From Desulfobacter sp. (GTDB lineage Bacteria > Desulfobacterota > Desulfobacteria > Desulfobacterales > Desulfobacteraceae): 18,600 nt of DNA. Both the position numbers and the translations under genes were made by a program. Under the pieces are notes generated by a model. That model saw only the letters and a list, made by a program, of their open reading frames with translations. It was not told where the DNA came from and did not search any database. Location of the stretch: NCBI GenBank assembly GCA_030145005.1, contig JAQYWJ010000021.1, positions 1 through 18,600 of the forward strand, in the 5' to 3' direction. Shown here in pieces: positions 7,723 to 15,199 of the stretch; position 1 is the stretch's first letter, and every line of letters begins with the position of its first letter.

Positions 7723-7781
7723 AGCACCGCGAATCTAATTAACCCGTTTACAATATTCAAAACCCAAAAGAAAGGTAGACC

Positions 7782-9131
7782 ATGTCAGAAGAACTGAATA
7801 AAATCATAGCTAAAGACCCCGATCAGAAAGAATTTCACCAGGCCGTCCAGGAAGTAATCGAAACCGTACAGCCCGTGCTGGACCGCAACCTCGAATACCG
7901 CCAAGCCAAAATCCTGGAGCGCCTGGCCGAGCCCGAACGGGTCGTCATGTTCCGGGTGCCCTGGGTGGACGACACCGGAACCGTCCAGGTTAACCGCGGT
8001 TACCGCATCCAAATGAACTCGGCCATCGGCCCCTACAAGGGCGGGCTGCGTTTCCACCCTTCGGTAAACCTGTCCATACTCAAATTCCTGGCATTTGAGC
8101 AGGTCTTTAAAAACGCCCTGACCACCCTGCCCATCGGCGGCGGCAAAGGCGGGTCCGACTTTGACCCCAAAGGAAAATCCGACAATGAAGTCATGCGCTT
8201 CTGCCAGTCTTTCATGTCCGAACTTTACCGCCACATCGGCCCCAACACCGACGTGCCCGCCGGGGACATCGGCGTGGGCGGCAGGGAAATCGGCTATCTT
8301 TTCGGACAGTACAAACGACTGACCAATGAATTCTCCCCGGTGCTCACGGGAAAGGGCCTGGACTGGGGCGGCAGCCTCATCCGCCCGGAAGCCACGGGCT
8401 ACGGTGCGGTCTATTTTGCCGCTGAAATGCTGGCCACCCGCAATGGCAGTATGGAAGGCAAAACCTGCCTGGTTTCCGGTTCCGGTAACGTGGCCCAGTA
8501 CACCGTGGAAAAAATCCTGGATCTGGGGGGGAAGGTCGTCACCCTGTCGGACTCCACCGGGTTCATCTACGACGAAACAGGCATTGACCGGGAAAAATTG
8601 GCCTGGATCATGGAGTTGAAAAACATCAGGCGGGGCAGAATCAAGGAATATACGGAAAAATATCCGGAAGCCGTATACACCGAAACAGATGCCACCCTGG
8701 ATTACAATCCCTTGTGGAGCATCAAGGCCGACTGCGCCTTCCCCTCTGCGACCCAGAACGAAATCAACGGCAAAGATGCGGGCAACCTCATTGAAAACGG
8801 GGTTTTTGTCATATCCGAAGGCGCCAACATGCCTTCCAGCCCGGACGCAGTCGACATTTTTGTGGATCACAAAATCCTCTACGCCCCGGGTAAAGCGGCC
8901 AATGCCGGTGGAGTAGCCGTATCCGGTCTGGAAATGTCCCAGAACGCCATGCGCCTGAAGTGGAGCCGGGAAGAGGTGGACAAACGGTTGCACGGCATCA
9001 TGAAATCCATCCATACATCCTGCGTGGACGCCTGTGCCGAATACGGCGATAACGGCAACTACGTGGCCGGAGCCAACATTGCCGGTTTTACCAAGGTGGT
9101 CAACGCCATGCTGGATCAGGGTCTTGTATAG
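7782..9131 (+). CDS. gdhA: NADP-type glutamate dehydrogenase
   Basis: Catalyses the reversible reductive amination of 2-oxoglutarate with ammonium to glutamate, in the cytoplasm as a hexamer. At 449 residues it has the length of the E. coli-type enzyme. Seen are the substrate-binding GPYKGGLRFHP (83-93, Lys86), the active-site GGGKGGSDF (119-127, Lys122), the catalytic PAGDIGVGGREIG (159-171, Asp162) and the nucleotide fold VSGSGNVAQY (231-240). All key residues are intact. The ATG at 7782 is preceded by AAAGGT at a normal distance. Upstream lies the hairpin array, and downstream after 87 nt a LuxR-type regulator and a GDH2-type homologue, making a glutamate-centred block. Cofactor preference for NADP is inferred from subfamily resemblance. 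Confidence 0.96.
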   Translation: MSEELNKIIAKDPDQKEFHQAVQEVIETVQPVLDRNLEYRQAKILERLAEPERVVMFRVPWVDDTGTVQVNRGYRIQMNSAIGPYKGGLRFHPSVNLSILKFLAFEQVFKNALTTLPIGGGKGGSDFDPKGKSDNEVMRFCQSFMSELYRHIGPNTDVPAGDIGVGGREIGYLFGQYKRLTNEFSPVLTGKGLDWGGSLIRPEATGYGAVYFAAEMLATRNGSMEGKTCLVSGSGNVAQYTVEKILDLGGKVVTLSDSTGFIYDETGIDREKLAWIMELKNIRRGRIKEYTEKYPEAVYTETDATLDYNPLWSIKADCAFPSATQNEINGKDAGNLIENGVFVISEGANMPSSPDAVDIFVDHKILYAPGKAANAGGVAVSGLEMSQNAMRLKWSREEVDKRLHGIMKSIHTSCVDACAEYGDNGNYVAGANIAGFTKVVNAMLDQGLV

Positions 9132-9150
9132 CCCGTAAATTCCTGGTATA

Positions 9151-9198
9151 TCCGATCTATATCGGAATCAGCCGCCCTGTCCGTATCCGGGCGGCTGA
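9151..9198 (+). promoter_or_regulatory. Two hairpins between gdhA and the LuxR-type gene
   Basis: TCCGAT-ctat-ATCGGA (9151-9166) is followed at once by TCAGCCGCCC/GGGCGGCTGA with an 11-nt loop (9168-9198). The second is followed by AAAAAATCT, not by a T-run, so it is not a canonical intrinsic terminator on either strand. It may stabilise the gdhA mRNA end or partly reduce read-through into the regulator gene. Confidence 0.5.
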
Positions 9199-9218
9199 AA
9201 AAATCTGGGGGGGGGAAA

Positions 9219-10169
9219 ATGAGTCACACCGTGGAGCAGCCAGACATTGATGCCCTGGTCCGCCGCAACCAGGAGCTGGAACAATTGGAGCAGGACCACC
9301 GGCGCATGGAGCTGATCTTCAAGCAGCAGGCCCACAAGCTCCAGGAACGTATGAAGGAAATTAACTGCCTGTACGGTATCTCCAAAATTCTGGAACAGAC
9401 CGGGCTGTCCCTGGAAGAAACTTTCCAGCAGGTGGTGAATCTCATTCCCCCCTCCTGGCAGTACCCGGAGATTACATGCGCCCAGCTCCTCATCAACGAC
9501 CAGAGTTTCCGCACGGGAAATTACAAAAACACCTTCTGGAAACAGCAGGCGGAAATCATTGCCTATGGTGAGCCCATTGGTATCCTCACGGTCTGCTACC
9601 TTGAAAAGCGGCCCGACATGGACGAGGGACCCTTTCTGGCCGAAGAACGTTCTTTGATCAATGCGGTGGCCGAACTTCTCGGCCAGACCAGCAAGCGGAA
9701 AAAGGCGGAAGCCGAACTGCGGGAATCACGGCGCAAGCTCAAGGAACAAAATCAGCAGCTCAAGGAAAAAAATATTGCCCTGCGGGAAGTGATGGGCCAA
9801 CTGCGAGACGAAAAAGTCGACCTGGAAAAGCGGGTCTTGGCCAATGTGGAAAATTTGCTGTTGCCCCTGGTCAAAAAAATGGAAGACCAGGGATCGGATC
9901 TGGACAGAGAATACCTGCAACTGCTGGAAGAAAACATCGCACAGCTCACCTCTTCATTTGGTACCAAAATATGTCGACTTCACCAGCGCCTCACCCCCAG
10001 GGAAAACGAAATATGCAATATGATCCGCAACGGCCTAAGCTCCAAGGAAATCGGGAAAATGCTCAACCTCTCCTACCGCAGTGTGGAAACCTATAGAAAT
10101 CACATCCGCAAAAAGCTGGGCATCACCAATAAAAAAATCAACCTGACATCCTACCTGTCCGGCCTGTAA
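9219..10169 (+). CDS. GAF-like / coiled-coil / LuxR-type HTH regulator
   Basis: A 316-residue cytoplasmic DNA-binding regulator. Residues 10-45 and about 160-205 are charged coiled-coil segments. Residues about 45-160 look like a GAF-like sensor (INCLYGISKILEQTGLSLEE, then GEPIGILTVCY), though the ligand is unknown. The C-terminus (258-316) is a clear LuxR-family helix-turn-helix: LTPRENEICNMIRNGLSSKE, followed by YRSVETYRNHIRKKLGI. No receiver domain and no transmembrane segment were seen. The segment before the HTH (about 190-255) resembles the C-terminal part of PAS/LuxR regulators common in sulfate reducers. The ATG follows a run of nine G at the ribosome-site position. It lies between two glutamate dehydrogenase genes, so control of glutamate metabolism is plausible but inferred. 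Confidence 0.85.
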   Translation: MSHTVEQPDIDALVRRNQELEQLEQDHRRMELIFKQQAHKLQERMKEINCLYGISKILEQTGLSLEETFQQVVNLIPPSWQYPEITCAQLLINDQSFRTGNYKNTFWKQQAEIIAYGEPIGILTVCYLEKRPDMDEGPFLAEERSLINAVAELLGQTSKRKKAEAELRESRRKLKEQNQQLKEKNIALREVMGQLRDEKVDLEKRVLANVENLLLPLVKKMEDQGSDLDREYLQLLEENIAQLTSSFGTKICRLHQRLTPRENEICNMIRNGLSSKEIGKMLNLSYRSVETYRNHIRKKLGITNKKINLTSYLSGL

Positions 10170-10188
10170 CCTGCATGGAGGAACACCC

Positions 10189-13100
10189 GTGGCCAACCTG
10201 CTGCCCGACATCAGCCAGTCCCCCCATATCATTGACCGCGCCGACGCACTCAACCTCAACATCAGGATTCTCTACGAAGCGGTCATCGACCTTTCCGCCC
10301 AGGGCCTGATCACCGCCCATTGTATCAATATGGCCGCAGGTATCCTGCTCAATGATCTGGGGCTTCCCAGCTATTTTTTTGAAAATATCACCAAGGATTC
10401 CCTCAAGCAGATCCTCTCCTCCATCACCTCCAGCATTGCCGTCCAGGATGACCGGGTCGTCCTGGTGGGCCGGGTGGCCCACATCGACTTTGACTTGGGG
10501 CAAGGCAGTGAGGTCCAGCGGGTCCGCATCGCCACCCGGGAAACCCGGGACGCCATGGAAAAACTTATGGAAACCATGATATCCGGCCACCGCAGGGAAT
10601 ATTACTACAGCCGGGAAAATGAATACGACACCTATATCTTCCGGCCGGAAACCGTAAACGATTTCACCAAACATGAGTTCAAGGAGTCTCCCTTTCTTTT
10701 TAACCTTGCCGGGGATTATACCGCAACCCCCGAACCCACCCGCATGCGGTATGAAAAATTCCTAAGGGACTGCAAGGCATCGGTGACCCCCCTGGTAAAA
10801 GCCTTCAATCTGCCGGCCACCGCAGAAACCCGGATCATGTTCAACTCGAATTTTGCCACCCCCCAAATCCCCATCTTCCGGCAGTTGCTCAAGGACCACG
10901 GCTTCACCCTCATGCGGGCCTATTGGGAGCCCTATTGGGACGACACCGATGTGCCCACGTCCATTTGTTCCCTCTATATCCGGGGAGAAATTTCACGGAC
11001 CCGGGAAACCGAACTGACCCGGGACATTCAGGATTTCCTGGCCTTTAATGTGGGCCCTGTCACGAAACTTTACGTGGAAAGAAAACTGACATACAAGGAA
11101 ATGCTTTTTGCCGGTAATGCCATTGACTTTGCCCGGATATTCATCTTTTCGGAAAACAAGGCCCAAAGCGATCATGCCATCATGTCCCGCCTGGATGACA
11201 GGGCCTGCGAAGAGGCCTTTGCCGACCGGATACACAAGGCTGCCCGGGCCGCCTTTGACACCCGAACCATCGAGGCCGAGGCCACGACCCGCCCCGGCCT
11301 GCTCAAAGCCTTATATGAATTATTCGCCCACCGCTTTGACCCGGCCCCGGCCCCCCCTCGGTCGGCAGATGACCCCACGGAACAACTTGAGACGTTCCAC
11401 CGGATGTGCCTGACCCGCCTCACAGAACACCCCACTGCCCTGCAGATCTTTCGGTTCATGGCAAAACTTGTGACCAACTGCCAAAAGACCAATTTTTACA
11501 CCCCGGGCAAACGGGCCTATAGTTTCCGCCTGGACAGCGGCATCCTGGACCCCCTGGTATACAACCGCCCTGTCTACGGAATTTTCTTTATCAACGGTCA
11601 CTATGCCGCAGGCATCCACATGCGGTCCGCCGACATTGCCCGGGGCGGTCTGCGTCTGGTAACAAGCGGTCCGGCGTCCCACAAAAGGCAGATGGAAAAT
11701 GCGGCCCTGCTCAGCTTTATCCTGGGGCCCCGGGACCGCCGGCTCAAGCATAAGGACATCTGCGAAGACGGCGCTGCAGGCGTGATAGTTCTCCACCCGG
11801 TTTACGGGGAATACCCCAGGGATGCAGTACTGGATTTCACCGAAGGCATCCTGGATCTCACTCTCCCCAATGAAAATGTAGTGGATTATTACGGCCAACC
11901 TGAAATACTCTTTTTCGAACCGGACCGGGGCACGGCAGGCCTCATGGATACTGTGGCCCTCAGGGCAAAGGAACGGGGCTATCCCCACTGGCGGACCATT
12001 GCCACGGAAAAAGGCTGCGGCATCCTCCACGATAATTACGGTCTTCTGAACAACGGCAAATTGTTCGGGCTGCTGCCGGCCGGGAACGGCCTAAGCGACC
12101 TGCAAGTCAACGGAAAATCCCAGCTGGTCACCCAGGATCTGGAAAAAATCCGGAAAAAAATCAGTGGAAAAATTAAAACCCTGGGTATGACCACCACAGC
12201 CATGATGGCGGCCTTCCGCACCCTGATCCACCACTATAACGCCCGGGAAAAAGATCTGAATCTCATGATCATCGGCGGACCCGGCGGCCGGCTGGGGGGC
12301 AATGAACTGCTCTGCTGCCAGGGTCGGATCTGCCTGGCCATAGACAATGAGGCCCTTCTCTTTGATCCGGCCGGCCTGGATCCCGGCGAATTGGAAAAAC
12401 TGGCCTTAGCCGCCCGTACCGGCATTGCCGCCGGCACCATGGCTTTCCCTTCGGACATGCTATCCCCCGAGGGATTCAAGGTACCGGCCACAGCTGCGCG
12501 CATCTTCCTGCCCGACGGCACCGTGGTCGAAGAGAGCGCCCTCTTCCACAGAGACTTTCTCTTTAACCCGGAAATAAGAGCGTACATCCGCAGGGCCGAC
12601 ATCCGGGCCTGTCTGCCCTGCGGCGGATTCAAGGAAGGCGTCACCGGGAGAACCGTCACATCCTTTCTGGAAAATTTTAAGGAACTTGAATTCATTGTGG
12701 AAGGCGCCGGCCTCTTTTTCAACAACGACGCCCGTCGGCATATTGCGACAAACACCTGCATCCGCCATCTCAAGGAGACCACTGCCAACAAAGGCGGCGT
12801 ATTTTCCTCGGTCATGGCCGAAGTCCTCCCGGGTTTCCTTCTCGGGGACCAATACGAGGCCGCCATACTTGAGGATTCCAAGGTGTGCGGTGACCTGGTT
12901 CGGGAGATCATAGGTCTTGTCGAAACCCATGCGGCAGCGGAAACAAAGATATTAATCCGCCGCTGTAAAGCAGATCCGGACATTCCACTCTTTGCCCAAT
13001 CTGACAAGGCAGGGGAAGAGATCCTGGCTCTTCAGGAAATATTCCGAACCAGGCTCAACACCATATTAAAACAGAAAACCCTGGTCTGGAAAATTCTGAC

Positions 13101-13338
13101 GGCCTATATCCCTAAAACCTTAGTCAAACTAATGGGCAAAAAACGGATCACAGACATCCTCAATACCGACGCCATGCAGGAATACCGGGATGCCATCATC
13201 ACCAAAAAACTGGCGGCTACGGCCTTTTATCGGTTCGGCCTGGAATGGGAGAATTTTACGGCAGGGCTGGAAAAAGACTTTACCGGCACAGTGGCAGGCC
13301 TGGCTGCTTCCCCCCACCCCCCACGGCAGAAGGCATAA
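10189..13338 (+). CDS. GDH2-type (about 115 kDa) NAD glutamate dehydrogenase homologue, catalytic Lys replaced by Ala
   Basis: At 1049 residues it matches the 115-kDa class typified by yeast Gdh2. The first 450 residues are the long N-terminal region of this class. Then come GIHMRSADIARGGLRL (475-490), HKDICEDGAAGVIVLHP (521-537), EILFFEPDRGTAGLMD (572-587), GILHDNYG (611-618), the dinucleotide fold IIGGPGGRLGGNELL, CGGF, and FIVEGAGLFF with TANKGGV. The enzyme would deaminate glutamate with NAD. However, where the family has GGSKG, this protein has DGAAG: the catalytic lysine position is Ala530 (codon GCA at 11776-11778). The nucleotide loop also reads GGPGGRLG where yeast has GGPDGDLG. It starts at GTG 10189 with GGAGG seven bases upstream and lies 19 nt behind the regulator, so they are probably cotranscribed. 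Family is secure; activity is doubtful. Confidence 0.87.
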   Translation: MANLLPDISQSPHIIDRADALNLNIRILYEAVIDLSAQGLITAHCINMAAGILLNDLGLPSYFFENITKDSLKQILSSITSSIAVQDDRVVLVGRVAHIDFDLGQGSEVQRVRIATRETRDAMEKLMETMISGHRREYYYSRENEYDTYIFRPETVNDFTKHEFKESPFLFNLAGDYTATPEPTRMRYEKFLRDCKASVTPLVKAFNLPATAETRIMFNSNFATPQIPIFRQLLKDHGFTLMRAYWEPYWDDTDVPTSICSLYIRGEISRTRETELTRDIQDFLAFNVGPVTKLYVERKLTYKEMLFAGNAIDFARIFIFSENKAQSDHAIMSRLDDRACEEAFADRIHKAARAAFDTRTIEAEATTRPGLLKALYELFAHRFDPAPAPPRSADDPTEQLETFHRMCLTRLTEHPTALQIFRFMAKLVTNCQKTNFYTPGKRAYSFRLDSGILDPLVYNRPVYGIFFINGHYAAGIHMRSADIARGGLRLVTSGPASHKRQMENAALLSFILGPRDRRLKHKDICEDGAAGVIVLHPVYGEYPRDAVLDFTEGILDLTLPNENVVDYYGQPEILFFEPDRGTAGLMDTVALRAKERGYPHWRTIATEKGCGILHDNYGLLNNGKLFGLLPAGNGLSDLQVNGKSQLVTQDLEKIRKKISGKIKTLGMTTTAMMAAFRTLIHHYNAREKDLNLMIIGGPGGRLGGNELLCCQGRICLAIDNEALLFDPAGLDPGELEKLALAARTGIAAGTMAFPSDMLSPEGFKVPATAARIFLPDGTVVEESALFHRDFLFNPEIRAYIRRADIRACLPCGGFKEGVTGRTVTSFLENFKELEFIVEGAGLFFNNDARRHIATNTCIRHLKETTANKGGVFSSVMAEVLPGFLLGDQYEAAILEDSKVCGDLVREIIGLVETHAAAETKILIRRCKADPDIPLFAQSDKAGEEILALQEIFRTRLNTILKQKTLVWKILTAYIPKTLVKLMGKKRITDILNTDAMQEYRDAIITKKLAATAFYRFGLEWENFTAGLEKDFTGTVAGLAASPHPPRQKA

Positions 13339-13352
13339 CTTTGAACGTCTGC

Positions 13353-13389
13353 GGCTTAATCATAGCATGATTCTTGTTTGGATTAAGCC
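13353..13389 (+). other. Hairpin after the GDH2-type gene
   Basis: GGCTTAATC (13353-13361) pairs with GATTAAGCC (13381-13389) across a 19-nt loop, 14 nt after the stop codon. No T-run follows (CCCTAAAAC), so it may be an mRNA 3'-end structure or an inefficient terminator. Confidence 0.35.
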
Positions 13390-13452
13390 CCCTAAAACTA
13401 TAACGACTCAGTCAATTTTATCCGGTAAAAATTAATGGCTCAACAAGAGGAA

Positions 13453-13484
13453 GGCACGGCAGCACCGGAACAATGCGCCGTGCC
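13453..13484 (-). terminator. Convergent-gene hairpin, possible terminator of the glycosyltransferase gene
   Basis: GGCACGGC-a-GCA pairs with TGC-GCCGTGCC (11 pairs, one bulge, 9-nt loop) in the gap between two convergent genes. In the minus direction it is followed by CTTCCTCTTGTTG, only moderately U-rich; in the plus direction by GAAAGAAAAAA. Function as a terminator is plausible, not demonstrated. Confidence 0.4.
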
Positions 13485-13505
13485 GAAAGAAAAAATAAGG
13501 AAGGA

Positions 13506-14891
13506 TCAGGTCAATTGCCGGGCGCTTAATTGGTGGTGAAGATCCGTATCCGGATTAACCTTTGGGCAGGCTCGTGTCAGCCAGCGGGAGTGGTGAGGGG
13601 TAATCAGGGCATAGGGTTTGATCCAGGTCAGGGCGATAAAAAAGAAAAATCCATAGACAAATGCCAGTATTGAGGAGGTCTTGCCGAATTTCCAGGCGTA
13701 GATTGAGGCGGACAGGCTGGAACCCAGCACAATGCCGATAATGGTCTTGCTCCCGAATATGGCCGGGTGCCACAGAATCAGCCCCCAGGAAATCAAGAAA
13801 AAAATTTGGGCCACGGTAAGTTTAAGCACGTCGGAAACCAGGTTAATCCGCGCCCCAAGCATTGATCCCCGGCGAAACCGCGTAAAAATAAAGGCCGTCA
13901 TGGCAATGGTTTCACGCACATTGCTTCTGGCCCATCTCAGATACATTTTGCAAAGCTGGGCATAACCCACCGGTACCTCGGTAAAGACCCTGGCGTTCTG
14001 CTGAAACACCACATCATATCCCCGGCGAAGAATCATATTTGTCATTGCGCGGTCTTCGCCGATATTGGCGGGCCGCCCAAGGAAAGTCTGGTTCCGCCAT
14101 TTATCAAGCACACCCATGACAACGGATTTACGGTATGCGGACAGGGCACCGGGCGTGCAGGTCACTGTGCGGAACATGCTCTGGCCGGCACGCATGAAAT
14201 CAAAGCTGAACACAAAAACAATGTCCACCATCCGGGGGATAATACCCTGGGCCTGGTTGAGTACCCGAACATTGCCTGCAACAGCGCCCACGATGGGATT
14301 TAATGAAAACGGCGTCACCAGATTTCTAAGGGTGTCGGGCTCCACCATGGAGTCACTGTCCACTGTCACCAGTACCGCACCTGTACTTTTCCTGAACCCG
14401 TCATAAAGGGCCTGGCGCTTGCCCTGGTTCCGGGGCTGGCGTATGGTCAGGACAGGTAATGTAAGTGTTCTTTGGGCCTGTTTAATCCATTCCCAGGTGT
14501 CATCCACACTGCCGTCATCCACGGCAATCAATTGAATTTTTTTCCTGGGATAGTTGCTGGCAGCAAGGCTTTTAAGGGTGTCAAACACCTGACGGCCCTC
14601 ATTGTAGGCCGGTACTACGATTGTGCAGGTCGGCAGTTGATCATCGGACACACCCGGAATTGGCCTGTATTTCAGTACCAGGATGATTCTCCATACCAGT
14701 TCTGCCAGGGCCAGGCAGGAAAAAACGGCAAATAAGGCAATCAACGTATTCCCCCAGGCCTCCCCCTTAAGGAATTGGGTGGCAGATGAACCGCCGGCAC
14801 CATGCAGACAGGCCGCTGCCACAACGGCCAAGATACAGGCCAGGGCTACAATTTTTTTTTTATTTCCAACTATCTTTCTGGACGTTACCAT
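13506..14891 (-). CDS. Membrane-bound family 2 glycosyltransferase (NodC/hyaluronan-synthase-like)
   Basis: An inner-membrane processive-type GT2 enzyme that would polymerise or transfer a sugar from a nucleotide donor; the product cannot be told. I start at the ATG at 14891 (461 residues), with AAGGAG 10 nt upstream; a longer frame from 14993 would swallow the promoter region. Two N-terminal membrane segments (about 14-30 and 48-72) precede the GT-A domain: VVPAYNEG, AVDDGS (Asp125-126), VDSDS (DxD, 178-180), TPGALSAYRKS, and GEDRA (Glu279-Asp280). The acceptor motif usually written QxxRW here reads MYLRWARSN. Three C-terminal hydrophobic segments follow (about 353-371, 379-399, 407-425). 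It stands alone, without visible export partners, so it may make a short glycan or work with genes elsewhere. Two sigma-54-like sites precede it. Confidence 0.88.
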   Translation of the reverse strand: MVTSRKIVGNKKKIVALACILAVVAAACLHGAGGSSATQFLKGEAWGNTLIALFAVFSCLALAELVWRIILVLKYRPIPGVSDDQLPTCTIVVPAYNEGRQVFDTLKSLAASNYPRKKIQLIAVDDGSVDDTWEWIKQAQRTLTLPVLTIRQPRNQGKRQALYDGFRKSTGAVLVTVDSDSMVEPDTLRNLVTPFSLNPIVGAVAGNVRVLNQAQGIIPRMVDIVFVFSFDFMRAGQSMFRTVTCTPGALSAYRKSVVMGVLDKWRNQTFLGRPANIGEDRAMTNMILRRGYDVVFQQNARVFTEVPVGYAQLCKMYLRWARSNVRETIAMTAFIFTRFRRGSMLGARINLVSDVLKLTVAQIFFLISWGLILWHPAIFGSKTIIGIVLGSSLSASIYAWKFGKTSSILAFVYGFFFFIALTWIKPYALITPHHSRWLTRACPKVNPDTDLHHQLSARQLT

Positions 14892-14933
14892 GAATTTACA
14901 TCTCCTTAATTCTTTAAAATCCATCACCAGCAG

Positions 14934-14949
14934 AGCAAAGGGCACGCCA
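14934..14949 (-). promoter_or_regulatory. Sigma-54-like promoter, proximal, for the glycosyltransferase gene
   Basis: On the minus strand TGGCGTGCCCTTTGCT has the invariant GG-N10-GC spacing and the TGGC...TTGCT blocks of the -24/-12 consensus (TGGCACG-N4-TTGCW). Start of transcription would be near 14923, leaving a leader of about 32 nt before the ATG at 14891. Confidence 0.5.
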
Positions 14950-14976
14950 TGATGTGATCTACAATCTATGGAATAC

Positions 14977-14992
14977 AGCAAAAGGCATGCCA
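14977..14992 (-). promoter_or_regulatory. Sigma-54-like promoter, distal, for the glycosyltransferase gene
   Basis: On the minus strand TGGCATGCCTTTTGCT matches TGGCACG-N4-TTGCW with a single change in the upstream block and correct GG-N10-GC spacing. It lies 43 nt upstream of the proximal copy and shares 13 of 16 bases with it. Start of transcription would be near 14966. A small palindrome ATTGAA-t-TTCAAT (15004-15016) just upstream might bind an activator. Confidence 0.55.
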
Positions 14993-15131
14993 CAATATAA
15001 CATATTGAATTTCAATGGAATTTATCTAAACAGGGAAATTCAGGTACAAACTGGTTACCAAAATTTCATCCCAGGAAACAAAATTTTCATTTTTGGTTTT
15101 TCTGAATATAATCTTGTAAACATCAGTCTGA

Positions 15132-15177
15132 ACAAAAAACTCAAATGCCCTGTGAATTAAAAATTCACAGGGCATTT
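15132..15177 (-). terminator. Intrinsic terminator of uvrA
   Basis: A perfect 16-bp stem (15143-15158 with 15162-15177, loop AAA) begins 22 nt after the uvrA stop. In the minus direction it is followed by GAGTTTTTTG, a good U-tract. This is a textbook rho-independent terminator and separates uvrA from the sigma-54 region of the glycosyltransferase gene. Confidence 0.9.
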
Positions 15178-15199
15178 TCATGAGATTGCAGCCGATCCC

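Noticed and set aside
7785..9014. Long minus-strand frame of 409 codons opposite gdhA
   Set aside because: It is the antisense shadow of a gene with complete, recognisable motifs; the translation is Gly/Val/Phe-rich and shows no domain.
9168..9198. Intrinsic terminator after gdhA
   Set aside because: The 10-bp stem is good but is followed by an A-run, not a T-run, on the plus strand; kept only as a regulatory hairpin.
12234..13007. 257-codon minus-strand frame within the GDH2-type gene
   Set aside because: Ser/Arg-rich low-complexity antisense of a coding region with clear family motifs.
14892..14993. 34-residue N-terminal extension of the glycosyltransferase
   Set aside because: It would overlap both sigma-54-like sites and lacks a ribosome site, while the ATG at 14891 has AAGGAG upstream.
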